This document shows positions 43,224 through 51,134 of a stretch of 64,000 bases of DNA, one piece after another. The notes beneath the pieces were generated by a model. That model was given only the letters and a program-made list of their open reading frames with translations. It was not told where the DNA came from and searched no databases. The first letter of the stretch is position 1. The number at the start of each line of letters is the position of its first letter. Position numbers and translations under genes: made by a program. The DNA comes from Flexivirga oryzae (lineage in GTDB: Bacteria; Actinomycetota; Actinomycetes; Actinomycetales; Dermatophilaceae). The stretch is from contig NZ_JACHVQ010000007.1 of assembly GCF_014190805.1 (NCBI RefSeq), positions 1 through 64,000 of the forward strand. The letters run 5' to 3'.

Positions 43224-43990
43224 TCGTCCGAGGGCACCTCGCCGAGCGCGCTGTCGAGGTGCGTCATGAAGACGTCCGGTGATTCATACATCGGGTAGTG
43301 CCCGGCGTCGTCGATGACGTCCATCCGCGCACCGGGGAAGAGCTGCAGCCACGTCGCCTCGCACGTCTGCGGCCCGAGCGCGGCGTCCCGTGCCCCGGTG
43401 ATCACCCGCAGCGGCACCTGCACGGCGGGCACCTCCTCGTGGAAGTCGGTCTTGCCCCACGACGGCAGGTAGGCGCCGAACGCGTCTCGGCGCGAGTTGT
43501 CGACCGAGAAACGCACCAGCTGCTGGACCCACTCGTCCGGATGGACGTTGCCGGTCGTGAAACCGATGATCGCGGCCCGGTTCTCGTCGTTGACGGCGGC
43601 GCCGTCGAACAGCGCCCACGAGTCATCGTCGAAGGGCACGCCGGTCGGCGGCACCGGCGAGATGCCGACCAGGCCGGTCACACGCTCCGGCGCGTCGGCG
43701 AAGGTGCGCATCATTGCCGAACCACCCATCGAGTGGCCGATCAATGCGTAGTGTTCCCAGCCCAGTTCGTCGGCGAGCTCCCGGGCGTCGGCGCTGATCT
43801 CGGCCAGGCTGTAGTCACCGGTCTCGTCCTTGCGGCTCCCGTAACCGCGATAGTCCAGGAACGCGACCGTGTAGCGATCGCCGTCGATCCGCAGCGGCAG
43901 TTCACCCCAGCCCTGTGCAGAGCCGAACCACCCGTGCAGGGCGATCACTGTGACCGGGCCGGAGCCCACGAGGACGTGTCCGATGCTCAT
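43220..43990 (-). CDS. Alpha/beta hydrolase
   Basis: A cytoplasmic alpha/beta-fold hydrolase of 256 residues. HGWFGS forms the oxyanion loop, GHSMGG (nucleophile elbow Ser near 103) and the final VIDDAGHYPMYE carries the catalytic His. Family members are esterases, epoxide hydrolases or haloperoxidase-like enzymes; which applies here is not visible. First gene of the minus-strand operon with the P450. The ATG at 43990 is 54 bp from the divergent acetyltransferase start, so the two share a short promoter region. Confidence 0.88.
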   Translation of the reverse strand: MSIGHVLVGSGPVTVIALHGWFGSAQGWGELPLRIDGDRYTVAFLDYRGYGSRKDETGDYSLAEISADARELADELGWEHYALIGHSMGGSAMMRTFADAPERVTGLVGISPVPPTGVPFDDDSWALFDGAAVNDENRAAIIGFTTGNVHPDEWVQQLVRFSVDNSRRDAFGAYLPSWGKTDFHEEVPAVQVPLRVITGARDAALGPQTCEATWLQLFPGARMDVIDDAGHYPMYESPDVFMTHLDSALGEVPSDE

Positions 43991-44044
43991 CCGCCGACAA
44001 TAATCCGTCGCGAACGTTCCCGCCGCCCGTCTAGCGTGACTTGT

Positions 44045-44947
44045 ATGGCGACCGACGTGACCGTGCGCAGAGCCAGAGCCGATGACGCCGAAGCCGTCGC
44101 GGCGCTGCGCCGGACGGTCTTCCCGTACAAAGTGATGTCGGCCGAGATGCTGCGACACGCCATCACCTCCGAGCACCCCGGCGAGGAACGCCTGGCACTC
44201 GTCGCGGAGCGCACCGACCGGATCGTCGGCTGGGGCAAGGCCGGCCTGAACGTGTGGACCAGCGCATCCGGACACAGCAGCCTCGCGGTCTTCGTACATC
44301 CGGACCATCGCGGGGACGGCATCGGCAGCACGCTCTGCACACGTCTGCACCAGCACCTGCGCGACGCCGGCGCGCAGCGCGTCCAGGTCTTCGCACTGCA
44401 GGACAGCGGTGAGTTCGCCCGGCACCGCGGTTACGAACCCACCCGTACCATGCACTACGCCGGTGTCCGGCTGGAAGACCTCCCGCCCGGACCCACACCT
44501 CCGGCGGGCGTCGAGCTCCACACGTATGCCGAAGTGGATCCACGGTCCGTCTACGCCGCCGAGATGCTCGCTGCCTCCGACGAACCGGGTGACGCGCCGC
44601 TCGATTCGATGGATTACGACCAGTGGCTCACCGACTTCTGGAACGATCCCGCGATCGACAGAAACCTCAGTGTCGCAGCGGTTTCCGGCGATGAGGTGCT
44701 GTCCTTCACGATCGCCGAGACGGACGGGGACCGGTTGTGGTCCGCCTTCAGCGGCACCGTCCCGCCGCAGCGTGGCCGCGGCCTGTCGAAGCTCGTCAAG
44801 TCCGCGTCCCTCCACCGGGCGCACGCGAACGGCGTCGTGTCGGCATACACCTCCAACGACGACCGGAACGGCCCGATGCTCGCAGTCAACGACTGGCTCG
44901 GTTACCGCCGGGTCGCCACCGAGCTCGGACTCGCGCGGGACTTGTGA
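44045..44947 (+). CDS. GNAT acetyltransferase with tandem domains
   Basis: The 300-residue protein has two GNAT-like halves. The first has a clear acetyl-CoA loop, HPDHRGDGIGSTLCTRLHQH (about 80-100). The second retains TVPPQRGRGLSKLVKSASLH and NDDRNGPMLAVNDWLGYR. The pattern is like mycothiol-synthase-like tandem GNATs, but the substrate is unknown. The ATG at 44045 is chosen because MATDVTVRRARADDAEAV is a normal GNAT start; the open frame extends back across the divergent hydrolase gene. Confidence 0.83.
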   Translation: MATDVTVRRARADDAEAVAALRRTVFPYKVMSAEMLRHAITSEHPGEERLALVAERTDRIVGWGKAGLNVWTSASGHSSLAVFVHPDHRGDGIGSTLCTRLHQHLRDAGAQRVQVFALQDSGEFARHRGYEPTRTMHYAGVRLEDLPPGPTPPAGVELHTYAEVDPRSVYAAEMLAASDEPGDAPLDSMDYDQWLTDFWNDPAIDRNLSVAAVSGDEVLSFTIAETDGDRLWSAFSGTVPPQRGRGLSKLVKSASLHRAHANGVVSAYTSNDDRNGPMLAVNDWLGYRRVATELGLARDL

Positions 44948-44956
44948 CCGGTCGCC

Positions 44957-45355
44957 TCACGCCACCCGGCGACCCGGACGAATGCAGTAGGCGATGTAGA
45001 GGTGCGCCGCGATCGCCGGCAGCAGCAGCACGAGCCAGAGCTCACCGTGGTGATAGCCGATCAGCAGGCCACTGATCATGCACAGCCACAACGCGATGCC
45101 GACGCGGATCGGGAACATCGCCCTGGCGTGCTCACGCTCCCACCGGCTCGGAACCCGAGCAGCCAGTTGCCGCAGTCGTTCCCGCAGGCCGTGCTGCGCC
45201 AGATCGACGAGCTCCCCTGTCCTCGGCCGATCCTCACCGCCGGAGCCATGGATCAACACGGTGATCATCTCCTCCTCGTGCTGCGCACGGAACGATGCCG
45301 GATAGAACCGCAACCAGCGGCGATAACTGCGCTCCAACGGGCTCCGGTCGGTCAT
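44957..45355 (-). CDS. Membrane protein downstream of PadR regulator
   Basis: The 132-residue protein has a cytoplasmic N-terminus with RSYRRWLRFYPASFRAQHEE, a motif common in proteins encoded just after PadR regulators, and two C-terminal helices (about 85-100 and 105-122). Its ATG overlaps the padR stop (ATGA). Such pairs are thought to sense envelope stress or modulate a transporter, but the role is unproven. Confidence 0.72.
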   Translation of the reverse strand: MTDRSPLERSYRRWLRFYPASFRAQHEEEMITVLIHGSGGEDRPRTGELVDLAQHGLRERLRQLAARVPSRWEREHARAMFPIRVGIALWLCMISGLLIGYHHGELWLVLLLPAIAAHLYIAYCIRPGRRVA

Positions 45356-45687
45356 GACGTCGCTCCTCCCGGCCGCAGCCGGCGGAGCGCGACCCGTGCG
45401 TTGGCTCGCAGTCGCTCCGCCTCATGGCCGAGCCGCTCACGGCCGTCGTGGGTGATCGAGTAATAGCGGCGCAACCGTCCCTCGACGACCTCTTCGCGGT
45501 CCGGGTGGATCAGGCCTTCATCGGCGAGGCGATCGAGCGCGGCGTAGAGGGTCCCCGCCTTCAGCCGGACGCGGCCGGTGGAGATCTGCTCGACGTCGCT
45601 GATGATGCCGTAGCCGTGCTGGCTGCCGCCGGCGAGCGCGGTCAGGATTAGGAAGCTGACCTCGTGCATCGCGCGCTTCTTACCCAT
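45352..45687 (-). CDS. PadR-family transcriptional regulator
   Basis: A winged-helix regulator of 111 residues: EVSFLILTALAGGSQHGYGI is the start of the PadR domain, RLKAGTLYAALDRLADEGL the recognition helix and wing, and HDGRERL its end. It lacks the long C-terminal coiled coil of AphA-like PadRs, so it is the short type that dimerises through one helix. An AT-rich perfect palindrome 8 bp before its ATG is the probable autoregulatory operator. Confidence 0.9.
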   Translation of the reverse strand: MGKKRAMHEVSFLILTALAGGSQHGYGIISDVEQISTGRVRLKAGTLYAALDRLADEGLIHPDREEVVEGRLRRYYSITHDGRERLGHEAERLRANARVALRRLRPGGATS

Positions 45688-45694
45688 GCCACCA

Positions 45695-45719
45695 GTATAT
45701 ACAGTTGAAATGTATATAC
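45695..45719. promoter_or_regulatory. Candidate PadR operator
   Basis: GTATATACA (45695-45703), a 7-nt spacer and TGTATATAC (45711-45719) form a perfect 9-bp inverted repeat in the divergent region between padR and the CMD gene. AT-rich palindromes of this kind are typical PadR sites. It is one of the most AT-rich stretches of the window. Confidence 0.65.
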
Positions 45720-45736
45720 AAGAGAGTTGTCCACCT

Positions 45737-45763
45737 TGTCACGTTTCGCCCGCATCGTTCGTC
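45737..45763 (+). promoter_or_regulatory. ECF41-type promoter for the second CMD gene
   Basis: TGTCACG (45737-45743), exactly 16 bases, then CGTC (45760-45763): one mismatch to the ECF41 consensus TGTCACA-N16-CGTC and the same spacing as the promoter at 29014-29040. The CMD ATG follows 37 bases after the -10. It lies next to the candidate PadR palindrome, so both controls may meet here. Confidence 0.75.
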
Positions 45764-45800
45764 GTACCGTGAGAAAGAGCCTCGATCCGAAGGAGCACAC

Positions 45801-46241
45801 ATGGAACCGCGGATGAAGATCGCGAACGTCGTACCGGAGGCGTACGACGCCGTTCTCGGCCTGGAGAAGTACGCTTCCGCGCATGTCGACCCCACCCTCT
45901 ACGAACTGGTCAAGCTGCGGGCATCGATGATCAACGGCTGCGGCTTCTGCATCGACATGCACAGCCACGACGCGCTCAAGGCCGGCGAGACACCGCAACG
46001 ACTCTTCGAGCTGATGGCCTGGCGGGAGGTGGACTGCTTCACCGACAAGGAGCGCGCGGCGCTCGCGCTGGTCGATCAGGTCACCCGGCTCGACGAGGGC
46101 GGCGTCAGCGACGAGGTGTGGGACGAGGCCAACGCGCAGTTCACCGAGGAGGAGGTTGCCAACCTGTTGGTGGCGATTGCGACCATCAATGTGTGGAACC
46201 GAGTCGCGATACCGACCAGAATGCAGCCGCCCAAGCGGTGA
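45801..46241 (+). CDS. Carboxymuconolactone decarboxylase family protein (AhpD-like), second copy
   Basis: The 146-residue protein has the redox motif C47-G-F-C50 in MINGCGFCIDMHSHDAL, the AhpD-type CxxC followed by a histidine. It is related to the CMD at 28508 (both start MEPRM and contain ELVxLRxSxINGC). An AAGGAG precedes the ATG by seven bases. Its stop overlaps the GTG of a broken ECF41 sigma gene (GTGA), the usual order in ECF41 operons. With the sigma gene dead, expression would depend on another sigma factor that reads the same promoter. Confidence 0.9.
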   Translation: MEPRMKIANVVPEAYDAVLGLEKYASAHVDPTLYELVKLRASMINGCGFCIDMHSHDALKAGETPQRLFELMAWREVDCFTDKERAALALVDQVTRLDEGGVSDEVWDEANAQFTEEEVANLLVAIATINVWNRVAIPTRMQPPKR

Positions 46242-46974
46242 CCCCCGCCGAGTGCACGGCCCAGACCCCCGATCACACGGAGGCCTGGGCCGCCGCACGT
46301 GGTCGGATGCTCGCACACGCCTACCGGATGCTCGGCTCTCCTGGCAGGAGGACTACGTCGGCTCGTGGATCGCCGAGCCGGTCGCGTCCGATCGGCTACC
46401 CGAGGACGCCGCAGTGGATCGGGATCTGTTGTCATTGGCGGCGATTCAGCTCCTCGAACGTCTGACCCCGCCGGAGCGTGCGACGTACGTGCTGCGCACC
46501 GGGTTCGCCTACTCGTTCCGTGAGATCGGCTCGGTCATCGATCACACCGAGGCAGCCTGCCGTCAGCTCTTCCGTCGTGCCACGACGCGCATCGGCTCCG
46601 ATGCACGTTTCGACACCGACGCCGCAACGCACACCCGGCTGCTGCGCGCCCTGCTGGCCGCAGCGCGCAACGGCGCGATGCGCGAACTGGAGACCCTGCT
46701 CGCGGACGACGCCGTGCTGTGGAGCGACGGCGGCGGCAAGGTCCGGTCCGCGCTCAACCCGATCCACGGCGCCGCGAAGGTGGCCCGCTTCGTCGCCGGC
46801 GTGACGCACCCCGACACACCGGCCGCCGTCATCGAGCTCAACGGCCTGCCCGCACTGCTGTTCCGCCCGGACGGCCTGCCACGGATCGTCACGCTGGTGG
46901 TGCGGGACGGCCGGGTCGACGAGCTGCTCCTCGTCGGCAACCCGGACAAGCTCGGCGCAGTGCCACAGCCGTAG
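46238..46974 (+). pseudogene. ECF41 sigma factor, region 2 deleted and frameshifted
   Basis: From the GTG at 46238 the reading begins normally (RMLAHAYRMLGS), then at about 46331-46348 passes abruptly into SWQEDYVGSWIAEPV in another frame. About 50 residues, covering regions 2.1-2.4 that bind core polymerase and the -10 element, are missing. The remainder is intact: region 4 (LTPPERATYVLRTGFAYSF), the SnoaL domain with SDGGGK and the terminal GNPDKL, both signature motifs of ECF41. The original frame stops at 46465. It is coupled by GTGA to the CMD gene. It cannot act as a sigma factor as it stands. Confidence 0.8.
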
Positions 46975-47022
46975 TTTCACGGACCGGACGGTCGACCCAA
47001 ACTTCGAGCCGACTCGATATAT

Positions 47023-47040
47023 AAGTCAGTGTTATGACTT
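47023..47040. promoter_or_regulatory. Inverted repeat upstream of korA
   Basis: AAGTCA (47023-47028), spacer GTGTTA, TGACTT (47035-47040): a perfect 6-bp palindrome 70 bp before the korA GTG, in an AT-rich stretch just after the sigma pseudogene. It could be an operator or overlap the korAB promoter. No regulator is assigned. Confidence 0.35.
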
Positions 47041-47110
47041 GCCACCCCAAGGCAATGGGCGCTGATCAGGCGCGTAGATTTGGGGGTAGTCAGCGAAGCC
47101 GGGAGAAGTA

Positions 47111-48985
47111 GTGAGCAACCTCAAACAGATCAACAGTGTCGTCGTGCGCTTCGCCGGAGACTCCGGCGACGGCATGCAGTTGACCGGTGACCGATTCACC
47201 AGCGACTCGGCCGTGCTCGGCAACGACCTGTCGACGCTGCCCAACTTTCCCGCCGAGATCCGGGCGCCCCAGGGGACGCTCCCCGGCGTCTCCAGCTTCC
47301 AGGTGCACTTCGCCGACCACGACGCGCTCACCCCGGGCGATGCTCCCGACGTGCTGGTCGCGATGAACCCCGCCGCGTTGAAGGCCAACCTCGGGGACCT
47401 GCCGCGCGGATCCACGATCATCGTCAACACCGACGAGTTCTCCAAGCGCAACCTGTCCAAGGTCGGCTACGCGTCCAGCCCGCTCGACGACGACTCGCTC
47501 GAGGCGTGGCAGGTCCACGCAGTCCCGCTCACCTCGATCACGGTCGAGGCGCTGGCCGACTTCGACCTGGGCCGCAAGGACAAGGAACGCGCGAAGAACA
47601 TGTTCGCGCTCGGCCTGCTCTCCTGGATGTACACCCGTCCGCTGGACGGCACCTACGCGTTCCTGCGCGCCAAGTTCGCCGGCCAGCCCGACATCCTCGA
47701 GGCGAACCTCACGGCGCTGCGCGCCGGTCATGCGTATGGCGAGACCACCGAAGCCTTCTCCGTGCAGTACGCCGTCGCCCCGGCGCCGATGGAGCCGGGG
47801 ACCTACCGCAACATCACCGGAAACGTCGCAACGGCATACGGCCTGGTGACCGCGGCACACCGTGCGAAGCTCCCGCTCGTGCTGGGCAGCTACCCCATCA
47901 CTCCCGCCTCCGATCTGCTGCACAACCTGTCGCGCATGAAGCACTTCGGCGTGACCACGATCCAGGCCGAGGACGAGATCGCCGCCGTCGGCGCCGCCCT
48001 GGGCGCGTCCTTCGGCGGCTCGATCGGTGTCACCACCACGAGCGGCCCGGGACTCGCCCTGAAGTCCGAGACGATCGGCCTCGGCGTCGCGCTGGAACTC
48101 CCGCTGGTGGTCATCGACGTCCAGCGTGGCGGACCGTCGACCGGCCTGCCCACCAAGACCGAGCAGGCCGACCTCCTGCAGGCCATGTTCGGCCGGAACG
48201 GCGAGTCACCCGTCGCGGTCATCGCAGCGAGTTCCCCGGCGGACTGCTTCAACGCCGCGGCCGACGCAGTGCGCATCGCGACCACCTACCGGACGCCGGT
48301 GATCCTGCTCACCGACGGCTACCTCGCCAACGGCTCGCAGCCCTGGCGGTTGCCGACGTCGGCCGATGACCTGCCCGAGGTGACCGTCGAGTTCGCCACC
48401 GAGCCGGACGCCACTGACGCCAAGGGCAATCCGGTCTTCCACCCCTACCTGCGGGACGAGAAGACCCTGGCCCGGCCGTGGGCCGTCCCCGGCACGCCCG
48501 GCCTGGAGCACCGCGTCGGCGGCATCGAGAAGGCGGACGGCAGCGGCAACATCAGCTACGACCCGGCCAACCACGACCACATGGTCCGCACCCGGCAGGC
48601 CAAGATCGACGGCATCGCGGTGCCCGACGTCGTGGTGGACGACCCCACGGGAGACGCGAAACTCCTCGTCCTGGGCTGGGGCTCGACCTACGGGCCGATC
48701 GCGGCCGGTGTCCGGCTGGCCCGCGCGACCGGTGCCCGGATCGCCCGCGCACACCTGCGCAACCTGGCACCGTTCCCGGCCAACCTCGGCGAGGTGTTGC
48801 GCTCCTACGACCGGGTCCTGTTGCCGGAGATGAACCTCGGTCAGCTCGCGTTGCTGCTGCGCGGCAAGTACCTGGTCGACATACGAAGCCACAACGCGGT
48901 GCGCGGATTGCCTTTCACCGCAGTCGAAATCGCCACCGTCATCGGTGAGCAACTGGAAGACCTCGGGGAAGGGGCCAACGCATGA
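47111..48985 (+). CDS. korA: 2-oxoglutarate:ferredoxin oxidoreductase, alpha (fused gamma-alpha) subunit
   Basis: The 624-residue protein has an N-terminal gamma domain (about 10-190: VVVRFAGDSGDGMQLTGD), a central pyrimidine-binding domain I (GNVATAYGLVTAAHRAKLPL, YPITPASDLLHNL, QAEDEIAAVGAALGASFGG) and a domain II C-terminus. With KorB it decarboxylates 2-oxoglutarate to succinyl-CoA, reducing ferredoxin instead of NAD+. Actinobacterial KOR enzymes use this two-subunit layout. GTG start with GGGAGAAG upstream. The stop overlaps korB (ATGA). Confidence 0.93.
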   Translation: MSNLKQINSVVVRFAGDSGDGMQLTGDRFTSDSAVLGNDLSTLPNFPAEIRAPQGTLPGVSSFQVHFADHDALTPGDAPDVLVAMNPAALKANLGDLPRGSTIIVNTDEFSKRNLSKVGYASSPLDDDSLEAWQVHAVPLTSITVEALADFDLGRKDKERAKNMFALGLLSWMYTRPLDGTYAFLRAKFAGQPDILEANLTALRAGHAYGETTEAFSVQYAVAPAPMEPGTYRNITGNVATAYGLVTAAHRAKLPLVLGSYPITPASDLLHNLSRMKHFGVTTIQAEDEIAAVGAALGASFGGSIGVTTTSGPGLALKSETIGLGVALELPLVVIDVQRGGPSTGLPTKTEQADLLQAMFGRNGESPVAVIAASSPADCFNAAADAVRIATTYRTPVILLTDGYLANGSQPWRLPTSADDLPEVTVEFATEPDATDAKGNPVFHPYLRDEKTLARPWAVPGTPGLEHRVGGIEKADGSGNISYDPANHDHMVRTRQAKIDGIAVPDVVVDDPTGDAKLLVLGWGSTYGPIAAGVRLARATGARIARAHLRNLAPFPANLGEVLRSYDRVLLPEMNLGQLALLLRGKYLVDIRSHNAVRGLPFTAVEIATVIGEQLEDLGEGANA

Positions 48986-50067
48986 GCACCACCGACCTCA
49001 ACACACCACGGACGAGCGGCATCGTCGGCGTTCCGCTGCTCGCCGACGGCGAGAAGCAGACCAAGCGGGACTTCACCTCCGACCAGGAGGTGCGCTGGTG
49101 CCCCGGCTGCGGCGACTACATCATCCTCAACGCGGTCCAGAGCTTCCTGCCCGAGCTCGGGCTGCGCCGGGAGAACATCGTCTTCATCTCCGGCATCGGC
49201 TGCTCGAGCCGATTCCCCTACTACCTCGACACCTACGGCATGCACTCCATCCACGGCCGCGCGCCGGCGATCGCCACCGGACTGGCGACGAGCCGGCCGG
49301 ATCTGTCGGTCTGGGTCGTCACCGGTGACGGTGACGCGCTGTCGATCGGCGGCAACCACCTGATCCACGCACTGAGGCGCAACGTCAACCTGAAGATCCT
49401 GCTGTTCAACAACAAGATCTACGGCCTCACCAAGGGGCAGTACTCCCCCACCTCCGAAGTCGGCGCGGTGACCAAGTCAACACCCCTCGGGTCCGTCGAC
49501 CAGCCGTTCAACCCAGTGTCGCTAGCTCTCGGTGCAGAGGCGAGTTTCGTTGCGCGCACGATGGATTCGGATCGCAAGCACCTGACAGACGTGCTGCGGG
49601 CAGCCGCCCAGCACCGCGGCTCGGCACTGGTCGAGATCTACCAGAACTGCCCCATCTTCAACGACGGCGCCTTCGACGTGCTGAAGGACGCCGACGAGAG
49701 CAGGGCGCGGGTGCTGCGACTGGTCGACGGCGAGCCGGTGCGCGCCGGCGAGGGCGACAACGCACGGGTCGTCATCCGCAATGCGGCCGGCGACCTCGAG
49801 CTGGTGCCCGAGTCCGCCGCCGAGCCCGACCGGATCGTCACCCACGACGCGGCCGCGGCCAACCCGGCTGCGGCGTTCGCGCTGTCCCGCTTCGACGGCC
49901 CGGAGATGACCAACGTCCCGATGGGCATCTTCCGCAACGTCGAGCGACCCACCTACGACGACGGGGTGCGCGCGCAGGTCGAGGCTGCGTCGCCGAACGG
50001 ACCCGCCACCGACGAGGAACTGCTCGCCTTGCTGCACGGCGGCGACACCTGGGCAGTGGACGGCTGA
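48982..50067 (+). CDS. korB: 2-oxoglutarate:ferredoxin oxidoreductase, beta subunit
   Basis: The thiamine-diphosphate subunit, 361 residues. WCPGCGDYIILNAVQ (about 38-52) and SGIGCSSRFPYY supply cysteines for the [4Fe-4S] cluster. GDGDALSIGGNHLIHALRRN with NNKIYGLTKGQYSPTS is the Mg-TPP binding GDG...N motif. The C-terminal ~100 residues are a beta-subunit extension. It shares the last 115 bp with a convergent minus-strand gene. A reduced-ferredoxin product links it functionally to the complex I-like operon that lacks an NADH module. Confidence 0.93.
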   Translation: MSTTDLNTPRTSGIVGVPLLADGEKQTKRDFTSDQEVRWCPGCGDYIILNAVQSFLPELGLRRENIVFISGIGCSSRFPYYLDTYGMHSIHGRAPAIATGLATSRPDLSVWVVTGDGDALSIGGNHLIHALRRNVNLKILLFNNKIYGLTKGQYSPTSEVGAVTKSTPLGSVDQPFNPVSLALGAEASFVARTMDSDRKHLTDVLRAAAQHRGSALVEIYQNCPIFNDGAFDVLKDADESRARVLRLVDGEPVRAGEGDNARVVIRNAAGDLELVPESAAEPDRIVTHDAAAANPAAAFALSRFDGPEMTNVPMGIFRNVERPTYDDGVRAQVEAASPNGPATDEELLALLHGGDTWAVDG

Positions 50068-50984
50068 GGCCCGGGCACGACGCCGCGCTCGAACTCGTCA
50101 CGAGTGGGGAATGCGTACCAGCGCACGGCGAACTCACGGGTTCCCTCGGCAGGCACCTGGTGCAGCATCCCGTAGCGCAGGACGAGATCGAGGTACTCGC
50201 GGTCGAACCTGCGCAGCTCGCGCTCGGTGAGCCACATCGACGAACGGCTGCCCTTGGCCCACTCACCGAACTCGTGGTGCCGTGCGGCGGCCCAGGCGAA
50301 GAGCTCCAGCTCCTGGTGCAGCTTCTCGTCGTAGAACGCTTCGAGCGTGCGCCGATCGGCTTCGCCCAGACCGGCCGGCGACGGCCGCTCGAAGGACACC
50401 GGCAGCTGCCGCCAGCGGCCGTCCGCGAGCCGACGCACCTGCCGCACGTTCGCCGCCTCGCCCAGGGATGCCGTAACCGCGTGCGGCGTGAGTCCGGTCC
50501 GGGTGGCGATCGCGCCCGTGTCCAGTGGCCCGTCGGCGAGCGCCGTCATCACGCGTGCGACCGTGCTGTCCCGCTGGGCCCGGACGTCGCCCGCCGTCAG
50601 GACGTGGCGCGCCATACCCCCGGACAGCATCTGTCTGCCGAAGGCGAGAAGCACTGCAGCCAGCGGGATCTCGACGAGCGCCGCTGAGGCGACCGAGGCC
50701 CAGACGGCGGCGGATCCCCAGTCGAGCACGATGTCGAACCACGCATCGCACAGCAGGAGCGCTGCTGTCGCCGTCATCACCGGTGCCGCCATCGGGTGGC
50801 GCCGCCCGCCGAGCCAGAGTGCACAGCCGAAGAGCAGGAACAGCGCGAGGTCGAAACCAACCCAGGCCGCCCGCCAGGCATCGGCCCGGTGGTCGGTGGG
50901 CAGCGTCGTGCCGAGGTAGGCGGTCCACGGCAGCAGGACGGCAGCGCATGTCGCGCACAGGACGAGCAGCCCGCGTCGGATCAT
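49953..50984 (-). CDS. Membrane protein with C-terminal helix-turn-helix-like region
   Basis: The 343-residue protein has five predicted helices in the first ~140 residues (MIRRGLLVLCATCAAVLLPW, LALFLLFGCALWLGG and others). A soluble part follows that resembles a winged helix: VARVMTALADGPLDTGAIATRTGLTPHAVT. The rest is charged and rich in Arg/Glu. It may be a membrane-bound regulator; the family is not recognised. The ATG at 50984 begins the first membrane helix. The final ~38 residues are encoded antisense to korB and look like random Ser/Ala/Pro-rich read-through. Confidence 0.65.
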   Translation of the reverse strand: MIRRGLLVLCATCAAVLLPWTAYLGTTLPTDHRADAWRAAWVGFDLALFLLFGCALWLGGRRHPMAAPVMTATAALLLCDAWFDIVLDWGSAAVWASVASAALVEIPLAAVLLAFGRQMLSGGMARHVLTAGDVRAQRDSTVARVMTALADGPLDTGAIATRTGLTPHAVTASLGEAANVRQVRRLADGRWRQLPVSFERPSPAGLGEADRRTLEAFYDEKLHQELELFAWAAARHHEFGEWAKGSRSSMWLTERELRRFDREYLDLVLRYGMLHQVPAEGTREFAVRWYAFPTRDEFERGVVPGPQPSTAQVSPPCSKASSSSSVAGPFGDAASTCARTPSS

Positions 50985-51134
50985 GGTTCGACGGTAGGTC
51001 TCGGGCGACCGTCGGGCACTCGGGGAAAGCCTGGATCGGTCACCCATTTCGGGCCCAGGTCAATACAGCGACACTTCATGGTCCGCAAGAAACTTTCGCT
51101 GGTGCTTTTGTATCCCTCCTGCGACAGTGAGAGG

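Noticed and set aside
49953..50067. The korB tail as evidence that the convergent membrane gene is false
   Set aside because: The membrane gene has a good start, clear helices and a helix-turn-helix-like region outside the overlap, so only its C-terminal tail is doubtful.
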